Positions 1 to 7,450 of a stretch of 49,177 nt of DNA are shown piece after piece. The DNA is taken from positions 1 to 49,177 of the forward strand of contig JAOUHJ010000020.1 of the NCBI GenBank assembly GCA_029865225.1, given 5' to 3'. The DNA is from Nitrospira sp. GTDB lineage: Bacteria > Nitrospirota > Nitrospiria > Nitrospirales > Nitrospiraceae. Positions within the stretch are counted from its first letter, which is position 1; every line of letters starts with the position of its first letter. Under the pieces are notes generated by a model. It saw nothing but the letters and a program-made list of their open reading frames with translations, ran no database searches and was not told the DNA's origin. The position numbers were made by a program, and so were the translations under genes.

Positions 1-1
1 T

Positions 2-118
2 CAGGCCATCGAAGCGTTTGTGGCCGCCTATGGACCAACAGCCAAACCTTTTGTGTGGCGCAAGAGAGAAGTCAAAGGCTCTCAACTCAGAAACACTATC
101 GTGAACTTACGCAATTAA
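2..118 (+). pseudogene. IS630-family transposase, C-terminal remnant
   Basis: An open frame enters from the left edge and ends at TAA 116-118, giving 38 residues. It contains PFVWRKREVKG, which resembles the C-terminal tail of IS630-type DDE transposases (a PFxW motif shortly before the end). The rest of the gene lies outside the window, so it could be intact or a fragment. It ends 58 bp before the 3' end of a convergent orphan antitoxin gene, which suggests that insertion removed whatever was downstream of that antitoxin. Confidence 0.6.
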
Positions 119-176
119 GCACTAGCGTTAAGCCAGTCGATGGAGAGGTTGGGTGTCTAGAATGAGGCGCCGCATT

Positions 177-377
177 TCAGCGAAAGACTTTTCGCAGTTG
201 CATGCGTCCCTTCGCCCGCTTCAACGGTTGGTCGAGCGTGTGCTCTTTCACCACGAGCGCGAGGGCGCGTTCGATGGCTTCGGTCTCCGTTTTGGCACCG
301 AGCACGGTCTTCTTGCGCATGAGCTTCGCCTGATCGAGTTGGAGATGTGTGTGTCGTCTCACGGCGCGGTGTCTCAT
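177..377 (-). CDS. VapB-like type II antitoxin, orphan
   Basis: A 66-residue basic protein. The motif LDQAKLMRKKTVLGAKTETE, followed by AIERAL, is typical of VapB-family antitoxins, in which a short ribbon-helix-helix DNA-binding part is followed by a toxin-wrapping tail. The start at 377 was chosen over the longer frame to 452 because a GAGGGGAGAGAG Shine-Dalgarno sequence lies just upstream of this ATG. A VapC PIN toxin would be expected immediately downstream (below 177), but only 58 bp separate this gene from the IS630 tail, so the partner is missing. It may be a decaying relic or an antitoxin acting in trans. Confidence 0.65.
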   Translation of the reverse strand: MRHRAVRRHTHLQLDQAKLMRKKTVLGAKTETEAIERALALVVKEHTLDQPLKRAKGRMQLRKVFR

Positions 378-432
378 AGTCTCTCTCCCCTCGACTGTGA
401 TGTCTCTCTGCACTCTGGCTGCTGAGGACGCA

Positions 433-756
433 CTACCGCCGCGTGCCGGCAACCTTCGGTCGTGTTGAAACGAGATGACAGGCGTCCGCGGTCAGTTCCA
501 ATTTGCCACCGAGCACGCCTAGAAGCTTTTGCAGGGTTGGAAACGCAGGGAAATGGGCCCCGCTTTCCAAGCGAGCAATCTGCGGCTGTTTCATCCCGGT
601 GAGTTTCGCGAGCTCGGTCTGACTGAACCCGCGTCGTTCCCGCAGCTTCGCCAGCTCCACGGCAAGCCCCACTTCCTGCTCCGCCTTCGCAAGCACCTCG
701 GCGAATTTTGGCTCCTTCTTGATCTGTTCCTTCATGTACTGTCTATGCGTTTTCAT
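433..756 (-). CDS. higA: HigA-type XRE antitoxin
   Basis: A 107-residue protein with a helix-turn-helix of the XRE/Cro type at about residues 36-80 (RRGFSQTELAKLTGMKQPQI, then ARLESG). It begins with MKTHRQYMKEQ, like antitoxins paired with HigB/Gp49-type toxins. The start at 756 lies inside the 3' end of the upstream toxin gene (14-bp overlap), the usual toxin-first order of higBA. Expected role: neutralise the toxin and repress the shared promoter. The longer reading frame upstream of 756 is an artefact of reading through the toxin gene. Confidence 0.85.
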   Translation of the reverse strand: MKTHRQYMKEQIKKEPKFAEVLAKAEQEVGLAVELAKLRERRGFSQTELAKLTGMKQPQIARLESGAHFPAFPTLQKLLGVLGGKLELTADACHLVSTRPKVAGTRR

Positions 757-1102
757 TGTGACTCCTTCGCTTGATCTCCTCATATCGTTGCTCTGTGAGG
801 GCGATGTCTCGTTCTCGCAGTTTCTGCCGCTTCTTCTGGATCGCATGGAGGATGACGAACCGCTGCCCCACGAGTGCGGCATAAAAGAACCGGTACTCAG
901 TCCCCGACCATTCCGGACGCAGCTCCCAGATCTTCCCTCGAACATGTGCCGCAATCGATGCGGGAAGACCCGTGCCATCACTTTCGAGTCGACTGATATA
1001 AGCCAGGCATTTGGCTCGCACCCCCTGGGACAAGGCGTCGAGAAACGCCTCAATCGGCTTATCTCCCTGCGCTGTCTCATTGTAGACGACTGTCCAGGCC
1101 AT
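743..1102 (-). CDS. higB: HigB/Gp49-type RelE-fold toxin
   Basis: A 119-residue protein of the phage-derived Gp49-like/HigB family. The visible marks are an N-terminal strand (MAWTVVYNETAQG), KIWELRPEWSGTEYRFFYA in the middle, where the conserved Arg residues of this RNase fold lie, and ILHAIQKKRQK near the end. Family members are ribosome-dependent mRNA endonucleases. It overlaps the antitoxin gene by 14 bp and starts 10 bp downstream of a TATAAC/GTTATA palindrome that probably serves as operator. No clear Shine-Dalgarno is seen. Confidence 0.85.
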   Translation of the reverse strand: MAWTVVYNETAQGDKPIEAFLDALSQGVRAKCLAYISRLESDGTGLPASIAAHVRGKIWELRPEWSGTEYRFFYAALVGQRFVILHAIQKKRQKLRERDIALTEQRYEEIKRRSHNENA

Positions 1103-1112
1103 GCGTGCTAAC

Positions 1113-1130
1113 TATAACACTTATGTTATA
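1113..1130. promoter_or_regulatory. Palindromic operator/-10 region of higBA
   Basis: A perfect inverted repeat, TATAAC-N6-GTTATA, lies 10 bp upstream of the higB start codon. Each arm resembles a -10 hexamer. HigA-type antitoxins commonly bind palindromes overlapping their own promoter, so this is the most likely autoregulatory site. The role is inferred; the palindrome is seen directly. Confidence 0.55.
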
Positions 1131-1441
1131 ACTCGTCAAGGAAGGGATCGTGAGGGCGAAGGTCTCCACTTCCTCGATACTATTCGACGACACTGATCAA
1201 TTACCCGTGCATCCCTTCCTTGCTCTTCCAGTGAAGAGCCGAACCGATCCTGAGCGGACTCAGACACCGGATTCGCACACCGACCTCTTCTCAACACATT
1301 GTTGCGCCCCTCACCGACACTGAGGGCGCAACACATCTTCTGAATCTGTGGCCACGCACGACTGCACCCGTGACAACGTCCGCGATGGCACGGTTGCCAC
1401 GGGCGTGCCACACCCCCTGATGGGCGACGGATGTTCGCTTG

Positions 1442-1476
1442 GCACGGTCGAGTCGCGTTGCGCGAGACGACGGTGC
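1442..1476. repeat. 35-bp imperfect palindrome, copy 1
   Basis: Left arm GCACGGTCGAGTCGC (1442-1456), loop GTTGC, right arm GCGAGACGACGGTGC (1462-1476); 12 of 15 arm positions pair. A nearly identical copy with the same left arm lies at 2166-2200, so the two copies bracket the BrnT/BrnA pair. Confidence 0.7.
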
Positions 1477-1520
1477 GATAGGGATGGCCCGTGCGGGGGA
1501 TCCCTGGTACCTTTCATAGA

Positions 1521-1548
1521 ATAGTGTTAGTATAGTGTCTCGATAGTG
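1521..1548. promoter_or_regulatory. Three ATAGTG direct repeats, 11-bp period
   Basis: ATAGTG occurs at 1521-1526, 1532-1537 and 1543-1548, exactly 11 bp apart, so all three face the same side of the helix. They sit directly before the first possible start of the brnT-like gene. BrnA-like antitoxins repress their own promoter, so this is a plausible operator array. Its closeness to ATG 1553 suggests that translation may begin at a later in-frame codon. Confidence 0.5.
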
Positions 1549-1552
1549 GCGT

Positions 1553-1909
1553 ATGGCGACATGGCTGTTTGTTGAGTGGTTGTTGATCTGGATTTTGGAC
1601 ACGACGACTTTCGCGTTCGAATGGGACCAGGGCAACCGCACCAAGAGCGCGACCAAGCACGACGTGACCACTGACGAGGTGGAGAGCGTGTTTCGGCTGA
1701 AACGAGCCATCCCACTCGGTGTCCAGACCAGCCCCGTCGTCAACGAACTGCGCCTGGGACTGGTGGGTCAGTCGGACCGTGGACGCGTGCTACAGGTCGC
1801 CTTTACCTTCCGAGGAAGCAAGATCCGCGTGATCAGCGCCCGCCCGGCGCATCGAAAGGAGCGAAATCAATATGACACGATGGCGCGTGAAATCTTCCAC
1901 GACCTATAA
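1553..1909 (+). CDS. brnT: BrnT-like toxin
   Basis: An open frame of 118 codons. From about residue 20 it carries FAFEWDQGNRTKSATKHDV and then FRLKRAI, close to the BrnT pattern FEWD..K...N..KH.V....E...VF of RelE-fold RNases. The C-terminal half contains RGRVLQVAFTFRGSKIRVIS, then ARPAHRKER, which fits the family's R/H-rich end. Family members are 90-100 residues, and the first 15-20 residues here look atypical, so the true start may be a TTG near 1580 rather than ATG 1553. The 3' end overlaps the antitoxin gene by 38 bp. Confidence 0.75.
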   Translation: MATWLFVEWLLIWILDTTTFAFEWDQGNRTKSATKHDVTTDEVESVFRLKRAIPLGVQTSPVVNELRLGLVGQSDRGRVLQVAFTFRGSKIRVISARPAHRKERNQYDTMAREIFHDL

Positions 1910-2114
1910 AGGCCCGTTTGACCTCGCACCCGAACATGTGCTCGCAGCCTTGCGACGCTACAAGAAGGCGCGGAAGAAACCGACGAGTGTGGCCCTCGAC
2001 GAGCGCACCCTCCGAGAACTGAAGGCGCTGGCGGCCCACCAAGGCATTCCCTATCAGGTCCTCATGCGCGTCTTTATTCTCCGCGGGATCGAGAGCATGA
2101 AACAGGCCTCGTAA
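1872..2114 (+). CDS. brnA: BrnA/CopG-like ribbon-helix-helix antitoxin
   Basis: An 80-residue protein. The segment PTSVALDERTLRELKALAAH (about residues 37-56) followed by QGIPYQVLMRVFILRGI looks like a ribbon-helix-helix DNA-binding unit, as in CopG/BrnA antitoxins. The gene starts inside the 3' end of the BrnT-like gene, which implies coupled translation. Expected role: sequester the toxin and repress the operon through the repeats upstream. The partner and gene order match BrnTA modules well. Confidence 0.75.
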   Translation: MTRWRVKSSTTYKGPFDLAPEHVLAALRRYKKARKKPTSVALDERTLRELKALAAHQGIPYQVLMRVFILRGIESMKQAS

Positions 2115-2514
2115 CCACACGCCCTCAACTCAAGAACAATCTCCGCCGCATCGCAATACCCATCCGCACGGTCGAGTCGCATTGCGCGACGCGACGGTGC
2201 CTAACTCCAGATGGCACGGCGTCTCCGGACGCGGTGCATCAGAAGCGTGGCTGCCGAAGCCCCTCGCCCAGCGCAGGCCAGCGACGCTTCAGCCGAAACT
2301 CTTCCGACTCTCCGACTTTCTGCGGACCCAAGTGAGTGACTCTTTGACACGCGGGTTTACCCGCTACCGCGGTTCCTTCCCCCATGCGGTCCCCCTACCT
2401 TTTCGGTATGGTTATAAATTCTGGACCCTCTCATAAGTTTCACCATACCACGTGCTTTCTGCGTCTCTTGTCTGAGGCATTACCAGGCGAGTGAGTTAAA
2501 GGGAGAGCGAGATC
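2115..2514. other. Non-coding stretch before excisionase-like gene
   Basis: It holds palindrome copy 2 (2166-2200). The only long frame (2182-2436) shows no recognisable family and starts inside the palindrome, so I do not call it a gene. An AT-rich segment near 2410-2450 (TTATAAATT) probably carries the promoter of the next gene. Confidence 0.5.
2166..2200. repeat. 35-bp imperfect palindrome, copy 2
   Basis: Left arm GCACGGTCGAGTCGC (2166-2180), loop ATTGC, right arm GCGACGCGACGGTGC (2186-2200); 13 of 15 positions pair. The left arm is identical to copy 1 at 1442. Confidence 0.7.
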
Positions 2515-2835
2515 ATGACACCACCAAGCCTTGATCAGTTGATCCAGGACCCCGCAAAGGCGGCTATTCTGTCACCAGAAATCGCGCAGGCGCTGTTGAT
2601 CGGGCTCGCCTCGATTCAGCCGTTGCTGGTTCAGCGGGCGCTGATGGGGCCACTAGAGAAAACGGGTGAAGAGGATCTGCTCACGATCGACCAAGTCGCG
2701 GCAAGGCTGAAGCTCAGTCAATATCGCACCTATGAATTGTGCCGCCAAGGGGATCTGAAAGCCATTCGACTGGGAAAATCGGTGCGAGTGAAGCCCTCCG
2801 ATTTGCAAGCCTATGTATCGGAACATGGCGGTTGA
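2515..2835 (+). CDS. Excisionase-family helix-turn-helix protein
   Basis: A 106-residue protein. The C-terminal half holds a MerR/excisionase-type winged helix: LLTIDQVAARLKLSQYRTYE, then LCRQGDLKAIRLGKSVRVKP and a final SDLQAYV. The N-terminal half is an unrecognised helical segment. Such proteins direct excision or regulate integrase genes; this one lies about 200 bp upstream of a tyrosine recombinase on the same strand, consistent with a recombination directionality factor. The start is supported by GGGAGAGCGAG upstream. Confidence 0.75.
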   Translation: MTPPSLDQLIQDPAKAAILSPEIAQALLIGLASIQPLLVQRALMGPLEKTGEEDLLTIDQVAARLKLSQYRTYELCRQGDLKAIRLGKSVRVKPSDLQAYVSEHGG

Positions 2836-2868
2836 AACTAGCAGTATACGAATCGTATCCTCTCCCCA

Positions 2869-3027
2869 ATGAAGGGAACGATCTTGGGATCCATCTGTAA
2901 ACGCTTGAGCCTCGTACAAGACTCGATAACTCAGGGAATCGATGTCGTCGATGGCACCCTAGCCCGGTGGCAACACAATGCACGGGCGATCCGAGAACCG
3001 GTGGCACATTTGATTCAACAACTGTAG
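2869..3027 (+). CDS. Small hypothetical ORF, 52 aa
   Basis: An ATG frame encoding 52 residues, beginning MKGTILGSICKRLSLVQDSI and ending VAHLIQQL, fills most of the gap between the excisionase-like gene and the integrase. It is predicted to be helical and amphipathic. No clear Shine-Dalgarno precedes it, and I recognise no family. It could be a real small island protein or chance coding. Confidence 0.3.
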   Translation: MKGTILGSICKRLSLVQDSITQGIDVVDGTLARWQHNARAIREPVAHLIQQL

Positions 3028-3048
3028 TCCCGCAATAACTGGTGACCT

Positions 3049-4329
3049 ATGGCCTGTGTGCGAAAGCGGCGCGGCAAATATGTGGTGGACTGGCGCGATG
3101 GGGCCGGAGTCCGACATTGGAAATCGTTCGACAAGAAAGGCGATGCCGACGCCTTCCGCGATCAAGTTGGACTAGAAGCCCGTCAACGAGTATCGCCGAC
3201 AATTCCGGCATCCAGTACCGTGACGGAGTACGCGGAGCACTGGAAGCGGCTCATCGAGCAGACGGTGAAACCACGCACGCTGGCCCGCTATAGCGAGATG
3301 ATGAGACTGCATGTTCTTCCGCAATTCGGGAAACTGCGGGTTCGGGAGTTGAACCGAGGACAGCTCAAACTCTTCTTAACGGAGAAGTTGTCCATCGGTC
3401 TTCAGAAGCGGACCGTGCGCAACATTCAGGCCGTGATACGCGTGATGCTCAACGCAGCGGTTGAGGATGGGCTGATTGCGACAAACCCTGCTGCGAAGCT
3501 GGGACGGGCGTTGAAGCTCACGGTCTCAAAGACAACGCGCCAAGAAGAGATCAAGGCGATGACCAAGACCCAGCGACAACACTTCCTGGCTACGGTCTTA
3601 GAACACGCACCGCGGTACTATCCCCTCTTCTTCGTATTAGCCGGAACCGGAGAGCGATTGGGGGAAGCCTTGGCGCTTCAAGATGGTGATCTCGACCTGA
3701 ACGCCCAGACGATCCGTATTGCCCGTGCCTTCTCGGAAGATGGAACCCTCGAGACTCCAAAGAGCGGCCATGGTCGAACTGTGGATCTTTCACAGGCCCT
3801 CACGGCGGTGCTCGCTCGCCATCTCAAGACTATGAAGCAAGATCGGTTGAAACATGGTTGGACAGATCAAACGCCCTGGCTGTTTGTAACGAAAAACGGG
3901 ACTCCGTTAGATCCTGCCAATGTGCGTCGTGCGATGGCCAGCGTGCTGAAGGAAGCCAAGCTTCCGCTCCACTTTACCCCCCATTGTCTCCGGCACACCT
4001 ACGCCTCGATCCTGCTTTCCGAGGGTGTCCCAGCCCCTTACGTTCAAGAGCAATTGGGACACGCGACAATTGAATTAACGGTGAGTACATATGGGAGATG
4101 GCTGAAGAAGAAAGCACCCGGTGCATTGGATCGCCTCGACGCACTACCGTCTCAATCAGAGAGGGCGGTAGCTCGTGGTAGCAAAGTGGTAGCAGAAGTG
4201 GCTTTTACACAGAATCCACAGACCGGATCGAGTCCGCAACTATCTGAAATCTCTTGGAAGATTATGGAGCCGGCGACCCGGATTGAACGGGCGACCTGCG
4301 GTTTACGAAACCGCTGCTCTACCAACTGA
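3049..4329 (+). CDS. Tyrosine recombinase (phage-type integrase)
   Basis: A 426-residue integrase. It has an N-terminal arm-binding domain (about 1-50), a SAM-like core-binding domain (about 60-170) and a catalytic domain with Arg in GTGERLGEAL, the HxxR box in HCLRHTYAS and the nucleophilic Tyr in VSTYGRW after LGHATIELT. The last 20 or so residues (EPATRIERATCGLRN) are translated from the antisense strand of tRNA-Thr and are probably dispensable. This places the attachment site at the tRNA 3' end and shows that the enzyme mobilised the toxin-antitoxin island to its left. Confidence 0.9.
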   Translation: MACVRKRRGKYVVDWRDGAGVRHWKSFDKKGDADAFRDQVGLEARQRVSPTIPASSTVTEYAEHWKRLIEQTVKPRTLARYSEMMRLHVLPQFGKLRVRELNRGQLKLFLTEKLSIGLQKRTVRNIQAVIRVMLNAAVEDGLIATNPAAKLGRALKLTVSKTTRQEEIKAMTKTQRQHFLATVLEHAPRYYPLFFVLAGTGERLGEALALQDGDLDLNAQTIRIARAFSEDGTLETPKSGHGRTVDLSQALTAVLARHLKTMKQDRLKHGWTDQTPWLFVTKNGTPLDPANVRRAMASVLKEAKLPLHFTPHCLRHTYASILLSEGVPAPYVQEQLGHATIELTVSTYGRWLKKKAPGALDRLDALPSQSERAVARGSKVVAEVAFTQNPQTGSSPQLSEISWKIMEPATRIERATCGLRNRCSTN

Positions 4330-4340
4330 GCTACGCCGGC
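4265..4340 (-). tRNA. tRNA-Thr(CGT) with encoded CCA
   Basis: A clear cloverleaf on the minus strand. The acceptor stem is GCCGGCG/CGCCGGC, the D arm GCTC/GAGC, the anticodon stem GCGGT/ACCGC with loop TTCGTAA (anticodon CGT), and the T arm GCCCG/CGGGT with loop TTCAATC. CCA is encoded. The 3' half is overlapped by the end of the convergent integrase gene and likely contains the attB/attL core used for island integration. Confidence 0.93.
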
Positions 4341-4440
4341 ATCTTGGTGAGACTGACGAACGAAAAGACCTACAATTATCCGGCATGATAACGGCCACCG
4401 ACCGGCCTGTCAATGAATGGAATCGGCATGAATGACTCGG

Positions 4441-6471
4441 CTATGGGCCAACAAGCATCGGGTTTGGAACCGTATGAGTTGAGTCAGTGGGCGGTCCGTA
4501 GGATTGTTGAGCAGTCGATGGTGGCTTCGGATTATTCCCCTTGGCAATCGGATGGATACGAGCCATTGCACCACGCCCGACCTGGGGCAGGCACAGCGGG
4601 TCTTGCTTGTTGCCGGATTGTTGACGAGTCACGCGCGCCACTTCACCTCGAGCGTATAGACATAATTCACCGGCGACAACCAATCCATCCCTATCGAGAT
4701 CGGCAAGACCCTGCAGGCCTCTCAGGAGTTGATACGTAAACAAGCCGTGTTTCCCTCGCTCAGATACATGGGCTTCTTGCAAATTGTGATTTCCAACCAT
4801 CCACATCTCCACATCTTTCCGTTGTTCATCGAGCCCCGAAGTCCAATCGGGTGAAGGCATGGTGGTCAGATCGGCCCCAGGTGAGGGATCCAGCGACACG
4901 TCGAACATGAGGATCGCCCGTCGAACCGGAAGCCGGGAGACCGCTTCCTTCAATCGTGTTAAAGGATAAAGGTGCCCCGGTTGAAACGGTGTTCCGTCGT
5001 AAGGGACGAGCAAGACCTCGCCGCTCTGACTGTCCACAACCGCTCGGCCTGAAAAAAACACATACAGCACGGTCTCGCCATCCACACGTTTGCGAAGCCA
5101 TTGGTCAAACGTCTCTTCCAACTCCCGCTTCACGCCTTGACGATCGAGCAGAATACGCATCCGCTCACGAGGAACACCGCCGATTGCGTGTAGATACTCT
5201 GCCATCACTGCGGCGTCGTGGCTGGCATACTTCATCACCGGCATCTGCTCTTCGTGAAACGTTCCGATTCCAATTGCGATGATGACGACCTTCGGCTGTT
5301 GATCCGACGCAAGCGACGGTGGCATCTCATCAACATCCGGTAGCGCCGTGACATCATCACGCGTGGATTGGATCACCAGACTGAATACCTTGGGTGGTGG
5401 CATGGAAGCCATCGGGGTGGCCGCACGTAAATTTAAGGTCAGCTCACCAGGGAGGTCGGTTTTCGGCACCGTGACCTGCTTTGTCACCGAAAGACGTTTG
5501 ATTTCTCCGGGTTGAATGGAGCCTACAAGCACTTCAGAGGGAAACACCTGCTCCAATCCTGCCTTCCCATTGACGAGCACCACCACATCGTCGGCTTCCA
5601 CTCGCCCTTCGTTTTTCACCTCAAGGTGGAGCGTGAGAGACTCATCCGGCTCAAGCACCCGATTGCGGCTTTCATCTCGTATAATGGCACGATAACTGAG
5701 GTGTGCTGGTTCGACCATCCTGGCTGTGGCGGTGGGCTGTTCTTCTGTCGCCGCCTGATTCGCAGAAGAATCCGTCTCGAGTGCCCTGTCGGATGGCACC
5801 ACGGGATGAGAGACCAGCGGAACCCAGGTATCCCGCCGATCCGCATATTCGCGGATCTGAAGCGATTGCGCCATCTGTTGAGCCAAGCCCTCGGCCACCG
5901 ACCCAATGGCTTCCTCAACAATGGCTTCCAATCCTGTCACCTCGCACGATTGATCAGGCACCACGACAGTACCGTGGCCTGTACCTTCAAGCCTTTTACT
6001 GAAGAGCATCGCGCCATCTCGAGCTAAAAACACCATTTCAAGCCCTATCGTGGCACTGGCTGGATACTCTCCGGGCAGCTGCTTTGGAATGACGACTTCA
6101 ACTCTCCTTACACTCAGCCCGATTTCGACCACACCGTCCGACCCCAGAAAGTCTTCAGATTCGTGCTTTGCGATCACACCGGTGAACACTCGGGTGAGCT
6201 TGTTCGGAACAGACGCACGAAGGAGGTCGGCCATAGGCATGGCCACAGTCTCCTGGCAGGCATTCTGGTAGGAGACATCCGCCGTCATACCGCTTGGTGA
6301 AAACCAAATGGCCGGCGTCAACGGAATGGGTGTCACGTCGATGGGCCGCTTCTCTTGCGCCAGCATGGAACAGCCGGTCGTCGACAGGACCACCAGCATG
6401 ATCGCACAACCCCTCTGAAGAGAAAGCCGCTGCAACCAACCCTCACGTTGTCCTGTGTGATGTCGACTCAC
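4441..6471 (-). CDS. Lipoprotein with catalytically dead caspase-like domain
   Basis: A 676-residue protein. A lipobox (STTGC, Cys34) predicts a lipoprotein. Residues 40-220 are unrecognised, and 255-370 resemble a beta-sandwich domain (LHLEVKNEGRVEADDVVVLV). Residues 393-640 match a C14 caspase-like fold: a strand KVVIIAIGIG, a second strand VLYVFFSGRA, and the typical end GLFTYQLLRGLQG followed by DRDG. The catalytic His expected in FSGHG is Arg476 (FSGRA), and the catalytic Cys expected in DxC is Ser526 (FDVSLD). It is therefore probably a pseudo-protease with a binding or scaffold role. It is divergent from the ubiA-like gene. Confidence 0.75.
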   Translation of the reverse strand: MSRHHTGQREGWLQRLSLQRGCAIMLVVLSTTGCSMLAQEKRPIDVTPIPLTPAIWFSPSGMTADVSYQNACQETVAMPMADLLRASVPNKLTRVFTGVIAKHESEDFLGSDGVVEIGLSVRRVEVVIPKQLPGEYPASATIGLEMVFLARDGAMLFSKRLEGTGHGTVVVPDQSCEVTGLEAIVEEAIGSVAEGLAQQMAQSLQIREYADRRDTWVPLVSHPVVPSDRALETDSSANQAATEEQPTATARMVEPAHLSYRAIIRDESRNRVLEPDESLTLHLEVKNEGRVEADDVVVLVNGKAGLEQVFPSEVLVGSIQPGEIKRLSVTKQVTVPKTDLPGELTLNLRAATPMASMPPPKVFSLVIQSTRDDVTALPDVDEMPPSLASDQQPKVVIIAIGIGTFHEEQMPVMKYASHDAAVMAEYLHAIGGVPRERMRILLDRQGVKRELEETFDQWLRKRVDGETVLYVFFSGRAVVDSQSGEVLLVPYDGTPFQPGHLYPLTRLKEAVSRLPVRRAILMFDVSLDPSPGADLTTMPSPDWTSGLDEQRKDVEMWMVGNHNLQEAHVSERGKHGLFTYQLLRGLQGLADLDRDGLVVAGELCLYARGEVARVTRQQSGNKQDPLCLPQVGRGAMARIHPIAKGNNPKPPSTAQQSYGPPTDSTHTVPNPMLVGP

Positions 6472-6556
6472 GTTGTGGTTATACCCAATTCCTCAAAGCG
6501 TCACAACCGGTGAAGGCGCATTGACAGCCCCTTTTCCCCTCCGATATGGTCGAGCC

Positions 6557-7450
6557 ATGTCAGCCCCGGCCAATTCCTCATTTCCTGCCGCACCTGGTAT
6601 TCCCTGGTCTGCCCTTGCGCGATTGATTCGTTTACAGAATCAGACCGGCACCTATTTATTACTCCTACCTACCTTTTGGGCCCTTATTCTGGCAGCACGT
6701 GGATTCCCGCCACTCCATCTGCTCGCCATTTTTCTTGCAGGGTCGTTTTTGATGAGGAGCGCAGGCGTAATCTTGAACGATCTTGCAGATCAAGGCTTCG
6801 ATTGGCAAGTCACTCGCACTCGAGCGCGGCCGTTAGCGTCAGGTGAACTGACCCGTCGTCATGCCATCATCCTATTGACCATATTGTTGATGTTGGCGGC
6901 AGGTCTGTTGCTGCTGCTTTCACCTCTCGTTGCATGGCTTTCCCCGGTCGCAGTGTTTCTTGCAGCTCTCTATCCATACTGCAAGCGCTGGATCCATATC
7001 CCACAGGCCATGCTGGGCATCGCCTTCGGCTGGGGAACCGTCATGGCTTGGGCAGCGGTGCAAGGACAGCTCGATGCACCAGTATGGTGTCTCTTCGGAG
7101 CGACCGCCGCCTGGGCCGTCGCGTACGATACGATCTATGCCATTCAGGATCAGGAGGATGACCGACGCATCGGAGTGAAATCAGCCGCACTCTACTTCGG
7201 GGCGTCAATTCACCTCGGAGTAGGCCTGGCATTTGGCGTTATGATGGCGTTCTTGACCGCAGCAGGATGGCTGGCTGATCTCGGATGGCCGTATTATGCC
7301 GCACTCCTTGGAGTAATGATATTCTTCTACTTTCAAATTCGTCGGCTACAGCAGCCTCTGACGCCAGCGCATGCCTTTGAGATGTTTCGGGCGCACATTT
7401 GGGTCGGCGTCACGCTGCTTATTGGACTCCTTGGCGGCGTGCTGCGTTAA
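6557..7450 (+). CDS. ubiA: UbiA-family polyprenyltransferase
   Basis: An integral membrane prenyltransferase of about 297 residues with eight or nine hydrophobic helices. Both Asp-rich motifs are present: NDLADQGFDWQVTRTRARPL, then ASGELT, and YDTIYAIQDQEDDRRIGVKS. These bind Mg2+ and polyprenyl diphosphate. The best family match is 4-hydroxybenzoate polyprenyltransferase. In organisms that make menaquinone by the futalosine route, a UbiA homologue (MqnP) performs the prenylation, so the aromatic substrate is uncertain. ATG 6557 (MSAPANSS) was chosen over 6473, which would nearly abut the divergent gene. The 3' end overlaps the convergent cytochrome gene by 4 bp. Confidence 0.88.
   Translation: MSAPANSSFPAAPGIPWSALARLIRLQNQTGTYLLLLPTFWALILAARGFPPLHLLAIFLAGSFLMRSAGVILNDLADQGFDWQVTRTRARPLASGELTRRHAIILLTILLMLAAGLLLLLSPLVAWLSPVAVFLAALYPYCKRWIHIPQAMLGIAFGWGTVMAWAAVQGQLDAPVWCLFGATAAWAVAYDTIYAIQDQEDDRRIGVKSAALYFGASIHLGVGLAFGVMMAFLTAAGWLADLGWPYYAALLGVMIFFYFQIRRLQQPLTPAHAFEMFRAHIWVGVTLLIGLLGGVLR

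Larger units (their letters stand above)
1131..1552. other. Non-coding stretch between two toxin-antitoxin operons
   Basis: No convincing gene is visible; the frames present are in conflict and match nothing I recognise. It holds the first copy of the 35-bp palindrome (1442-1476) and, at its right end, three ATAGTG direct repeats in front of the brnT-like gene. It probably contains degraded sequence left by earlier cassette exchange. Confidence 0.5.

Noticed and set aside
1442-2210. Palindromes as integron attC sites
   Set aside because: One copy is followed by a sequence fitting RYYYAAC, but no matching GTTRRRY core is present, the second copy lacks it, and the recombinase here is not an integron integrase.
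2182-2436. 84-aa plus-strand ORF
   Set aside because: It starts inside the palindrome, has low-complexity composition and shows no family resemblance or ribosome-binding site.
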